DNA from: CAYTAP01 sp964435775
Lineage (GTDB): Bacteria; Planctomycetota; Phycisphaerae; Tepidisphaerales; Tepidisphaeraceae
Length of the DNA: 15,867 nt
Direction of reading: 5' to 3'
NCBI GenBank assembly: GCA_964435775.1
Contig: CAYTAP010000100.1
Location: forward strand, 1-15,867
The notes below the pieces were generated by a model. The model was not told the origin of the DNA, did not search any database, and was given only the letters and a program-made list of their open reading frames with translations. The position numbers and the translations under genes are program-made. Positions 6,349 to 12,764 of this stretch are shown one piece after another. Numbering within the stretch: position 1 is the first letter of the stretch; each line of letters begins with the position of its first letter.

Positions 6349-7410
6349 ATGGAATCTCAGCACGAAAAATCACTCACGCTCGCACAGGTCGCCGAACTCC
6401 TCGGCGTTGAAACGCCCGCCGACGCCCAGCGCGTGGTCCGCGGCATTGCCACGCTCGCCGAGGCGAAGGCGGATGAGCTGTCGTTTCTCGGTTCCGATCA
6501 ATATGTGAAGCATTTTGCCGACACGAAGGCCGCGGCGGTCATTGTCCACAAGCGGGTGCGGCTGCCCCAGGGCGCGGCGACGGCTGTCTTCGTCGTCGAT
6601 GACGCGGACCTGGCGGTGGCGCGCATCCTCGACCATTTCGCCCCAACTGTTGCGCGTCCAATGGGGATCGATCCCACCGCCAAAATCAACGCGACGGCAC
6701 ATGTGGGTGAAAACGCGGCCATTGCCGCGTATGTCGTCGTCGGCGCGCGTTGCCGCATCGGACGAAACACGATCCTGCATCCGGGCGTGGTCATCGGCGA
6801 CGACGTGAGCATCGGCGACGACTGCGTCCTCCATCCCAACGTCGTGATCCGGGAGCGCATCACCATCGGCCATCGCGTGATCATCCACGCATCGGCCGTC
6901 CTGGGCTCCGACGGCTTTGGCTATCGATGGGATGGGAAACGCCACGGGAAGATTCCGCAGATCGGAACGGTCATTGTCGAGGATGATGTGGAGATCGGTT
7001 CCTGCGCCTGCATCGACCGAGCCAAGTTCTCGACAACGCGCATTGGAACCGGATCAAAAATCGACAACCTCGTTCAAATCGGGCACAACGTGCAGGTCGG
7101 TCCGCACTGCATCATCGTGGGGCAGGCGGGACTGGCCGGGTCGGTGACGCTCGGCGCCGGCGTCGTCCTCGGCGGGCAATCGGCCGTCCGCGATCACATC
7201 CACATGGGCGACGGCGCCATGCTGGCGGCCTGCTCGGGCGTCATGGAGGATGTGGAACCCAAACAGATCGTCTCCGGGTTGCCGGCGCTGCCCCATCGCC
7301 AATCACTGCGCGAACAAGGCGCGCTCCGCCGATTGCCCGACCTCGTCACACAAGTGCGAAAATTGCAGGAGACGGTCAACGCGCTTCAAGCCAAAATCGA
7401 CGCCGGATGA
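6349..7410 (+). CDS. lpxD: UDP-3-O-(3-hydroxyacyl)glucosamine N-acyltransferase
   Basis: LpxD adds the second acyl chain to UDP-glucosamine during lipid A synthesis, using acyl-ACP, in the cytoplasm. The 353-residue protein has an N-terminal uridine-binding-type domain (about 8-100, including IATLAEAKADELSFLGSD). A left-handed beta-helix of hexapeptide repeats runs from about 107 to 300, and a C-terminal helix from about 318 to 350 (LPDLVTQVRKLQETVNAL). DNLVQIGHNVQVG at 239-251 contains His246, matching the catalytic His of the family by motif. HASAVLGSDGFGYRWDG (180-196) is also typical. Length and order agree with known LpxD. The start lacks a clear ribosome binding site. An exact 8-bp tandem (CGGATGAT) spans the stop codon at 7404-7419. 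The usual fabZ and lpxA do not follow; the next gene is on the opposite strand. Confidence 0.96.
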   Translation: MESQHEKSLTLAQVAELLGVETPADAQRVVRGIATLAEAKADELSFLGSDQYVKHFADTKAAAVIVHKRVRLPQGAATAVFVVDDADLAVARILDHFAPTVARPMGIDPTAKINATAHVGENAAIAAYVVVGARCRIGRNTILHPGVVIGDDVSIGDDCVLHPNVVIRERITIGHRVIIHASAVLGSDGFGYRWDGKRHGKIPQIGTVIVEDDVEIGSCACIDRAKFSTTRIGTGSKIDNLVQIGHNVQVGPHCIIVGQAGLAGSVTLGAGVVLGGQSAVRDHIHMGDGAMLAACSGVMEDVEPKQIVSGLPALPHRQSLREQGALRRLPDLVTQVRKLQETVNALQAKIDAG

Positions 7411-7447
7411 TCGGATGATTCGATGTTCCGGCGAACCGCCGCGCTGG

Positions 7448-7972
7448 CTATTCGTTCACGGAATCGTCGCCGGCATCGAAGTCGGCGTCGAGATCGCGGT
7501 CAAAATCCGAGTCGTGGTCCGGTGCCTCACCAACATTGGCTTCTTCCCGCCCGCGCCCCCGTCCGCGACCGCCCCTGCCGCGTCGGCCGCCGCAATCACG
7601 CCCTCCATCCTCCCGCGCCACCGAACGCATCAAACCATCGAGCATGCGCGACACCTGATCTCCGCGATAGGACAGGTCGTCGAAGTCGATGTTGAACTTC
7701 AGATCACGGCAGAGAATGAAAAAGTAACGAAGGGATTCGAGGGCGCTTTGCGCGAGGTTGTAATAATGTGATTTGTTGCGCGAGCCACGGCGCTTGAAGC
7801 CTTCGGCGATGTTCTTGGGCACTTCGACCGCCGACCGCTCCATCGACAGCGCCAGCCCCTCCTGCTGCTCGGCCGGAAGGTTCGGTGTCTGCGCAAAGAC
7901 CAGAAGCACCAGTGCGTGCGCCTCCTGCCAAACCTTCAATTGCTCAAAGCTGCTGACGCGCTGATGGTCCAT
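7448..7972 (-). CDS. Four-helix bundle protein (23S rRNA intervening-sequence protein family) with Arg-Gly and acidic tail
   Basis: The 174-residue protein matches the IVP-type four-helix bundle family in residues 1-118: FEQLKVWQEAH (9-19), a middle helix with RSAVEVPKNIAEGFKRR (46-62), and a third region SHYYNLAQSALESLRYFFIL (68-87). Members were first seen inside 23S rRNA intervening sequences and also occur as chromosomal genes; the function is unclear, with nucleic-acid binding proposed. Residues about 120-143 are Arg-Gly rich (GGRRGRGGRGRGRGRE), and 152-170 are an Asp-rich run (DHDSDFDRDLDADFDAGDD). This tail is not part of the usual fold. The start at 7972 is chosen because GAGGA lies 6 nt upstream; in-frame ATGs at 7978 and 7987 are less well placed. 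It converges on lpxD with a 37-bp gap, and no rRNA is nearby. Confidence 0.85.
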   Translation of the reverse strand: MDHQRVSSFEQLKVWQEAHALVLLVFAQTPNLPAEQQEGLALSMERSAVEVPKNIAEGFKRRGSRNKSHYYNLAQSALESLRYFFILCRDLKFNIDFDDLSYRGDQVSRMLDGLMRSVAREDGGRDCGGRRGRGGRGRGRGREEANVGEAPDHDSDFDRDLDADFDAGDDSVNE

Positions 7973-7978
7973 GTTCAT

Positions 7979-7983
7979 TCCTC
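7979..7983 (-). promoter_or_regulatory. Ribosome binding site of the four-helix gene
   Basis: The minus strand reads GAGGA 6 nt before the ATG at 7972. Of the three clustered ATGs this is the only one with correct spacing. Confidence 0.55.
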
Positions 7984-8018
7984 GCATTGATTCAAAATCG
8001 TACCCACTGGGACGAAGA

Positions 8019-8047
8019 AGAATACTCGCACGAACCGCCAACGGCAA
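8019..8047 (-). promoter_or_regulatory. Weak promoter candidate for the four-helix gene
   Basis: The minus strand has TTGCCG (8042-8047), a 17-bp spacer and TATTCT (8019-8024), each four of six matches to consensus. The -35 lies inside the left arm of the 12-bp inverted repeat at 8040-8076. Confidence 0.3.
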
Positions 8048-8076
8048 AGCCCGCGCAAGCCGATGGCTTTGCCGTT
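8040..8076. repeat. Perfect 12-bp inverted repeat in the four-helix/DUF58 divergent spacer
   Basis: AACGGCAAAGCC (8040-8051) and GGCTTTGCCGTT (8065-8076) are exact reverse complements with a 13-nt loop. The loop contains a second AAGCC (8057-8061) that can pair with the same right arm, so two alternative hairpins exist. On the plus strand it is followed by CTTTATT, but no plus-strand gene ends nearby. Confidence 0.7.
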
Positions 8077-8226
8077 CTTTATTCCCCGTGAAACGACAAT
8101 TCATCCGGCCCGCCTCCCCGCCCGGCGAGGCGACGGCTATACTGCGACAATTGCCGATGGCCGCGAGCTGGTCCGTCACTCGCGCTTTCGGCTCGTTGTT
8201 TCCGGCCATCAATCGGCGCGAACGCG

Positions 8227-9132
8227 ATGACCATGACCTCCCCCACGTTTCAAACAACGCCCCTGCTCTCCCCGGAGTTCATGACCCGGCTCGACCGCCT
8301 TGATGTCATGAGCCGAAAAATGCTGACGGGGAAATTACCGGGGGCGCGTCGCGGCAAGCGGCGGGGGCAATCGGTGGAGTTCTCTGATTACCGCAACTAT
8401 GTCGCCGGCGATGACCTGCGCTTCATCGACTGGAACCTGTATGCGAGGCTGGATCGCCTGTTCCTCAAGCTGTTCGTCGAGGAGGAGGACCTGGCGCTGT
8501 ATGTACTGGTCGATGTATCCGCCTCGTGTGATTATGGCAATCCCAACAAGGCCCATTACATCGCGCAGGTCGCCGCGGCGCTCGGGTATGTGGGGCTGGT
8601 CAACCATCACCGCGTCACCCTCGCCACGATGAGCGATGGCCTCGTCGCGGAAACAGGCGCCCTGCGCGGCCGGGCGCGGGTGCGACACCTGATCGACTTT
8701 TGCCGGAACCTTCGCCCGGCCGGCCCGTCGCGATTGGCCGACGCCTGCCGCCATTTCGCGCTGCGGCATCGCAGCCGGGGCATCTGCGTCGTGCTCGGGG
8801 ATTTTTTTGACCGCGAGGGATTTGAAACGGGGTTGCGCTATCTGGTGTCCAGCCGATACGACCTCTTTTGCGTGCAAATCCTAAGCCCGCAGGAAATCGC
8901 CCCGGACATTCGGGGCGATGTGAACCTCCGCGACCTTGAGGAAGGCGACGCATTGAATGCTTCAATCACCCGCAATGCCTTGGACAAGTACAAGGAAAGC
9001 CTGGACGCCCACAGCCGGTCGCTCAGAGAATACCTCACCCGACGCAACGCCACTTATCTCATGGCATCCACCGCCGTTCCCTTCGACACCCTCGTGCTGA
9101 ATTATCTCCGCGAGCGCCGGTTGCTGGGCTGA
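8227..9132 (+). CDS. DUF58 domain-containing protein (VWA-like)
   Basis: The 301-residue protein carries the DUF58 signature: RRGQSVEFSDYRNYVAGDD (45-63), LRFIDWNLYARLDRLFLKLF (64-83), then VLVDVSASCDYG. In the last, DVSAS (96-100) is a DxSxS metal-site motif as in von Willebrand A domains. DUF58 proteins are usually encoded beside a MoxR AAA+ ATPase and further VWA genes, and are thought to help assemble or activate other proteins. No moxR is visible here, so the gene appears to stand alone. There is no signal peptide or membrane span, so the protein should be cytoplasmic. The ATG at 8227 lacks a clear ribosome binding site; ATG 8233 is two codons on. A 9-bp perfect hairpin (8896-8919) lies inside the coding sequence. 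It converges on the DUF488 gene with 17 bp between stops. Confidence 0.92.
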   Translation: MTMTSPTFQTTPLLSPEFMTRLDRLDVMSRKMLTGKLPGARRGKRRGQSVEFSDYRNYVAGDDLRFIDWNLYARLDRLFLKLFVEEEDLALYVLVDVSASCDYGNPNKAHYIAQVAAALGYVGLVNHHRVTLATMSDGLVAETGALRGRARVRHLIDFCRNLRPAGPSRLADACRHFALRHRSRGICVVLGDFFDREGFETGLRYLVSSRYDLFCVQILSPQEIAPDIRGDVNLRDLEEGDALNASITRNALDKYKESLDAHSRSLREYLTRRNATYLMASTAVPFDTLVLNYLRERRLLG

Positions 9133-9149
9133 TGCAGCGACGCACTCGA

Positions 9150-9725
9150 CTACACCCCGGCGAACAGCGGCGCATCCGGTTCCGACGGCTCCGGCGGATA
9201 GGTGATGTGTACACCCTGCACATATGCAAACTTCGTCAACTGATGCGGGCTTGCCTTCGTTGCGCTGAAAATATCGAGCACGCACCAGCCCCGCACAACC
9301 AGAGCGTCCCCGATCATCGAGCGATGACACCGCCATGGAACCGCCTCGGCGCACATCAGCGCGATCGACCTTTGCCTCGCCGCGGTCATGAGCAATTCCA
9401 ACCCTTCGGCGAACGCCTCGGTTTGCATGAAATCGGCGTAGCCGCGAAAGCTGGCGTTGCGCCAGGCGCCGTTGATCGAATGCTTATGCGTCGGCCGCCG
9501 TCCGCCAAGCATTTTGAACGGGAGATATTCGATCCCCATCTCCGGTAGGTCGCGGGTCAGGGCATCGGCATTGAACTGCGGCACCCTCCGGGAGCGCGGG
9601 ATCGAACGGACATCCGCAATTGCCTGCACGCCGTGCGCCTTGATCATCTCCACAAGCTCGGCCAGCGTGTGGGTTGAATGCCCCACGGTGTGAATCACCG
9701 GAACTTTTACCGCTTCATTGGACAT
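9150..9725 (-). CDS. DUF488 domain-containing protein
   Basis: The 191-residue protein matches DUF488 (PF04343): IHTVGHSTHTLAELV (11-25), IADVRSIPRSRRVPQFN (36-52), and near the C-terminal half LMCAEAVPWRCHRSMIGD (123-140). The conserved CAExxxxxCHR cluster (Cys125, Glu127, Cys133, His134, Arg135) suggests a catalytic or metal site, but no activity is established for the family as far as I know. It is the third gene of a minus-strand run after the glycosyltransferase and the DUF2304 gene, 38 bp behind the latter, so it is probably co-transcribed. The start ATG at 9725 has only weak ribosome-binding sequence. Confidence 0.9.
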   Translation of the reverse strand: MSNEAVKVPVIHTVGHSTHTLAELVEMIKAHGVQAIADVRSIPRSRRVPQFNADALTRDLPEMGIEYLPFKMLGGRRPTHKHSINGAWRNASFRGYADFMQTEAFAEGLELLMTAARQRSIALMCAEAVPWRCHRSMIGDALVVRGWCVLDIFSATKASPHQLTKFAYVQGVHITYPPEPSEPDAPLFAGV

Positions 9726-9763
9726 GGCTGCCAGCGCTCAACGCGCCAACCAACGCACGCATG

Positions 9764-10171
9764 TTACATGCGGAGAAACTCATCGGGTTGCGAAGGATCC
9801 TTGGGCGCCTCTTCCAGCTCCGTCATCCGCCGCTCGTGTTCCTTCTGCTTTTCCATCAGGATCGCGACGCTCTGCGCGAGCGTGGAAATCCGACGATCAT
9901 GCTGGCTTACGATAGTCAACAACTCGAAAACCGTCAGGATCAAAAATGCCGACACGCACAGGAGCATGGCCGTGAAATACGCCATCCCCAGCATCCGCGC
10001 CAGCCATTCCACCCCGCCAGGCCAGACCGCCAGGATCAAAAATGGCACCCCCAGAAAGAGGAACAGCAGCGTATAGCGCTCCTTGAGCTGATAGCGCCGA
10101 AGCCGTCGTACCGCCATGAGCAGCAGCAGCCCGCCAAACCCCACGAGGATCAAGCTGCGGACCATGTTCAT
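9764..10171 (-). CDS. DUF2304 family small membrane protein
   Basis: The 135-residue protein has three hydrophobic segments (about 4-22, 34-52 and 62-86). A charged helix follows (88-122, HDRRISTLAQSVAILMEKQK) and looks like a short coiled coil on one side of the membrane. Size and layout fit DUF2304 (PF10066), which is commonly found beside dolichyl/polyprenyl-phosphate glycosyltransferases. Its ATG overlaps the stop of the upstream glycosyltransferase as ATGA (10168-10171), so translation is probably coupled; GAAGGTG lies 8 nt upstream. A role as membrane partner of that glycosyltransferase is inferred from this arrangement. Confidence 0.8.
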   Translation of the reverse strand: MNMVRSLILVGFGGLLLLMAVRRLRRYQLKERYTLLFLFLGVPFLILAVWPGGVEWLARMLGMAYFTAMLLCVSAFLILTVFELLTIVSQHDRRISTLAQSVAILMEKQKEHERRMTELEEAPKDPSQPDEFLRM

Positions 10172-10965
10172 GGCGGGTTCACCTTCGCTGTCGGCCAGGG
10201 CTCGCGGGCCATGTCCAGCAGCAGGCAGGTCACGACTTTGGTCACATAAAAAAGCCCGTTCAGCACGCCAATGCTGCTTTGCCCCGCGCGCCTTCGGCGC
10301 ATCCGCACCGGCAATTCCTTCACGCGATATCCTGCGCGATGCAGGAGCAAAATGACCTCCGGCTCGGGATAATCCTCCGGGTACCAATGCGCAAAAGCGT
10401 GAATCACCTTGCGATTGGCCGCCCGAAAGCCGCTGGTGCAGTCGGTGATCGTCAAGCCCGTCAAGACTCGAATCGACGCGCGGAGCATCCAACTGCCCGT
10501 CTTGCGGATGAAGGTCTGGCGATAGCGCCGGCTTGGCTCCAGGAACCGGCTGCCCACGACCAGATCCGCGTCGCCCCGCTCCAGGGCGTTGACCAGCCGC
10601 CGCACTTGCGCCGGGGGATGCTGCCCGTCGGCGTCCACCTGCACCGCCACGTCATAATGATTCAGCGCCGCATACCGATACCCCGTCTGCATCGCCCCAC
10701 CGATTCCAAGGTTGAAGGGCAGGCTGACCACCGCCGTCCCCGGCGGGACCTGGCGACAGGTGTCATCGGTTGACCCATCGTCAATGACCACGACATCAAA
10801 TCCCGGCAGTGATCGCTTGAGCTTGCGCACGACCAATCCCACGCTCCCGCTTTCATTGAATGCGGGAATAATCGCCAGGTAACGCGGCCTGGCATTTCCA
10901 TTGGTTGATGCGATCGATTGCAATGCCACCTCAAACAAACCCCAGCCCTCCACCAGTCTACCCAT
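10168..10965 (-). CDS. Family 2 glycosyltransferase, polyprenyl-phosphate (DPM1-like) type
   Basis: The protein is 265 residues if it starts at ATG 10965. It shows the GT-A fold signals: YLAIIPAFNES (29-39), DDGS (62-65), the metal-binding DADGQH (111-116), VVGSRF (136-141), DCTSGFRAAN (165-174) and EPE (191-193), followed by RVKELPVRMRRR. This pattern is that of dolichol- or undecaprenyl-phosphate sugar transferases, which load a sugar onto a lipid carrier at the inner face of the membrane. No clear transmembrane anchor is present, so the overlapping DUF2304 gene may supply it. The start is uncertain: TTG 10938 has GGAGGG 7 nt upstream, while the open frame extends to 11142 only by running through tandem repeats. 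It diverges from a second glycosyltransferase. Confidence 0.9.
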   Translation of the reverse strand: MGRLVEGWGLFEVALQSIASTNGNARPRYLAIIPAFNESGSVGLVVRKLKRSLPGFDVVVIDDGSTDDTCRQVPPGTAVVSLPFNLGIGGAMQTGYRYAALNHYDVAVQVDADGQHPPAQVRRLVNALERGDADLVVGSRFLEPSRRYRQTFIRKTGSWMLRASIRVLTGLTITDCTSGFRAANRKVIHAFAHWYPEDYPEPEVILLLHRAGYRVKELPVRMRRRRAGQSSIGVLNGLFYVTKVVTCLLLDMAREPWPTAKVNPP

Positions 10966-10992
10966 CCATCCAATGAACGCGAAATATGAGGA

Positions 10993-11027
10993 TTTGGGGT
11001 TCGGGGTTCGGGGTTCGGGGTTCGGGG
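10993..11027. repeat. 7-bp tandem repeat (TTCGGGG) between divergent glycosyltransferases
   Basis: Four exact copies of TTCGGGG (11000-11027) follow one variant copy, TTTGGGG (10993-10999). The complement reads CCCCGAA repeats. Just beyond, 11045-11064 (AACCACTGACAACGGACACC) resembles another common spacer repeat type. Read through, these give PNPEPRTPN- and QQTTDNG-like peptides familiar from spurious hypothetical proteins. The array sits where the promoters of both glycosyltransferases should lie. Confidence 0.85.
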
Positions 11028-11105
11028 AATCACCCCTCGCAACAAACCACTGACAACGGACACCAAACAATGCTCCATTGTCCCATCGCCAACCTTTGCG
11101 GTACG

Positions 11106-12113
11106 ATGAATCGCAACGCCATGCCCAATGAACTGCCCTCATTTTCGATTGTGACGCCCTCGTACAACCAAGGCATCTTCGTTGAAGATACGGTGCGGAG
11201 CGTGCTCGACCAGCACTATCCGAACCTGGAATACTGGGTCATGGATGGGGGCTCGACGGATTTGACCTGCGATGTCCTTCGGCGATATGCCGACCGGTTG
11301 CAATTTGTCAGCGAGCGCGACGGGGGGCAGTCCGACGCCATCAACAAGGGAATCGCGCGGTCGCATGGACAGATCATCGGCTGGCTCAACTCCGATGACA
11401 CCTACGCGCCCGGCGCGCTGATGAGCGTTGCCACCTATTTCCGCGATCATCCGGAGGTGGCCGTCGTCTATGGCGACGCCGATTACATCGACGCCGACGG
11501 AACCGACATCGTCCCCTGCGCCCACATCGAGCCATACGACGCCCATCGCCTGCTCCACTACTCGGATTTCATCGTACAACCGGCCGCCTTCTTCCGGCGC
11601 GACGCCTTTGAAGCGGTCGGCGGACTCGATCAATCCCTCCACTATTGCATGGACTACGACCTCTGGCTCAAGCTCGCGGCGCGATACAAAATCGCCTATC
11701 TCCCGCAACGGCTCGCCAGTTTCCGGTGGTTCGGCGAAAACAAGACGGCCGTCGGCGGACACGAACGCCTCGCGGAAATCGAGGCGATGGCGCGCTGTCA
11801 CGGCGCCCGCGGCCTGCCGGCGTATGTCCGTCTCGAAGCAGTCCGTCTCCACCTCGTCGAAGCGATGCAGGCCGCTGGGAAATGGCGATTGCTCAGCGCG
11901 GCGACGAGCGGCTTTCAATCGATTGGACAACTGCTGCAAAGCCCTCGCGCGATGGCCAGCCTTTTGTCGCCACGCACATGGGACATCATTCTGACCGGAC
12001 AGAAATTGCGAAACCACGTTCGCGCTGGGCGGCGCACGCCCAATCCACCAGCGCCCCAGCCCACATCGCCCGCCCCCACGCATGCGACAGCGGGATATCC
12101 GCTGGCCAAGTGA
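11106..12113 (+). CDS. Family 2 glycosyltransferase
   Basis: The 335-residue protein has the GT2 hallmarks: FSIVTPSYNQG (13-23), DGGS (47-50), QSDAINKGI (75-83), WLNSDD (93-98, the DxD-like metal site), VYGDADYID (121-129) and CMDYDLWLKL (181-190) near the proposed catalytic base. This subfamily usually transfers sugars during cell-surface polysaccharide synthesis; donor and acceptor cannot be read from sequence. There are no membrane spans. The C-terminus ends in a Pro/Ala/Thr-rich tail (311-330) that looks unstructured. The start is ATG 11106, but ATG 11121 is equally possible; neither has a clear ribosome binding site. A weak TTGTCC-18-TACGAT pair (11078-11107) would, if real, force 11121 with a very short leader. 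Confidence 0.92.
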   Translation: MNRNAMPNELPSFSIVTPSYNQGIFVEDTVRSVLDQHYPNLEYWVMDGGSTDLTCDVLRRYADRLQFVSERDGGQSDAINKGIARSHGQIIGWLNSDDTYAPGALMSVATYFRDHPEVAVVYGDADYIDADGTDIVPCAHIEPYDAHRLLHYSDFIVQPAAFFRRDAFEAVGGLDQSLHYCMDYDLWLKLAARYKIAYLPQRLASFRWFGENKTAVGGHERLAEIEAMARCHGARGLPAYVRLEAVRLHLVEAMQAAGKWRLLSAATSGFQSIGQLLQSPRAMASLLSPRTWDIILTGQKLRNHVRAGRRTPNPPAPQPTSPAPTHATAGYPLAK

Positions 12114-12225
12114 CCACCGGCGTTGGCATTGCCCTGCCGCCGATCCAACCCAAACGCCACAACGCCACGACATGATTGCTTTTTTATTCCCTGCAATCCG
12201 TCTCGAACATGACTACAATACTTCC

Positions 12226-12230
12226 GGAGA
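12226..12230 (+). promoter_or_regulatory. Ribosome binding site of clpS
   Basis: GGAGA lies 5 nt before ATG 12236. It decides the clpS start against the in-frame TTG 12176 and ATG 12209. A -10-like TACAAT at 12214-12219 lies just upstream, but no good -35 accompanies it. Confidence 0.55.
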
Positions 12231-12235
12231 TCATC

Positions 12236-12607
12236 ATGGCCGACCCCAAACAAACCGACAATCCCTCGCAGGACGCTGACGCCGATCGCGGCAATCAGTC
12301 GGGAACCGCCACCGCGCCCGCCAAGCCGAAAACCGCCCGCAAACGCGCATCGCAACCCAAGCCCCCCCAGCCACTTCCGCCCTGGAAGGTGCTTCTTCAC
12401 AACGACGACAAGAACGAGGCGTTTTTCGTCGTCACCACGATCATGGAATTGACGCCCCTCAACGAACAGGATTCCCTGCTCCGCATGAAAGAGGCGCATG
12501 AAACCGGCGTTGCATTGCTCCTTGTGACCCACAAGGAACGCGCGGAGCTTTACAAGGACCAGTTCGAATCCAAAGGGCTGACGGTTTCGCTGGAACCGGC
12601 CGAGTAA
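12236..12607 (+). CDS. clpS: ATP-dependent Clp protease adaptor ClpS
   Basis: ClpS delivers N-degron substrates to the ClpAP/ClpCP protease in the cytoplasm. The 123-residue protein has a disordered, Lys/Pro/Ala-rich N-terminal arm (1-48) and the ClpS core from PWKVLLHNDDKNEAFFV (49-65). HNDD (55-58) matches the acidic/Asn pocket residues, MKEAHETGVAL (84-94) includes His88, the second pocket residue by motif, and LVTHKERAELYKDQF (96-110) completes the core. The arm is longer than in Escherichia coli ClpS (core starts near residue 25). No clpA or clpC lies in the window. The gene stands between a glycosyltransferase and comEC, in the same direction, without close coupling. Confidence 0.93.
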   Translation: MADPKQTDNPSQDADADRGNQSGTATAPAKPKTARKRASQPKPPQPLPPWKVLLHNDDKNEAFFVVTTIMELTPLNEQDSLLRMKEAHETGVALLLVTHKERAELYKDQFESKGLTVSLEPAE

Positions 12608-12717
12608 AACCGCATCCAATCCGTCTCCGCCACGGCCGACATGGGCCTGTTCATTGTGAAGGTGGCTTTTCGCGCCATTTGGCCGCGTGGGTAACCTTGC
12701 AGGCATGTCGGTGGCCC

Positions 12718-12733
12718 CTGTCACCTGTGACAG
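12718..12733. other. Palindrome CTGTCAC-CT-GTGACAG before comEC
   Basis: Seven-base arms are exact reverse complements around CT. It lies 31 nt upstream of the preferred comEC ATG (12765), a fitting place for an operator; with the earlier starts it would be coding. Confidence 0.35.
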
Positions 12734-12764
12734 CTTTCCACGCGGGATTCGGCACCCGCGCAAG

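Noticed and set aside
7250..7771. Plus-strand frame bridging the lpxD end and the four-helix gene
   Set aside because: Overlaps two well-supported genes in other frames and has no conserved motif or ribosome binding site.
7448..7972. Evidence for a nearby 23S rRNA because of the IVP-family protein
   Set aside because: No rRNA-like sequence was seen on either side; the family is also common as stand-alone genes.
8138..8143. TATACT as a -10 box for the DUF58 gene
   Set aside because: No acceptable -35 at 16-18 bp upstream, so not listed as a promoter.
9132..9548. Plus-strand frame after DUF58
   Set aside because: It lies antisense to DUF488, is Arg-rich, and shows no domain.
10993..11064. 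CRISPR-like array between the glycosyltransferases
   Set aside because: Units are 7 bp, directly adjacent and without spacers; no cas genes are present.
12119..12186. Possible terminator between the glycosyltransferase and clpS
   Set aside because: GGCGTTG and CAACGCC can pair, but the loop is 34 nt and the T-run starts about 13 nt after the stem; it does not fit an intrinsic terminator.
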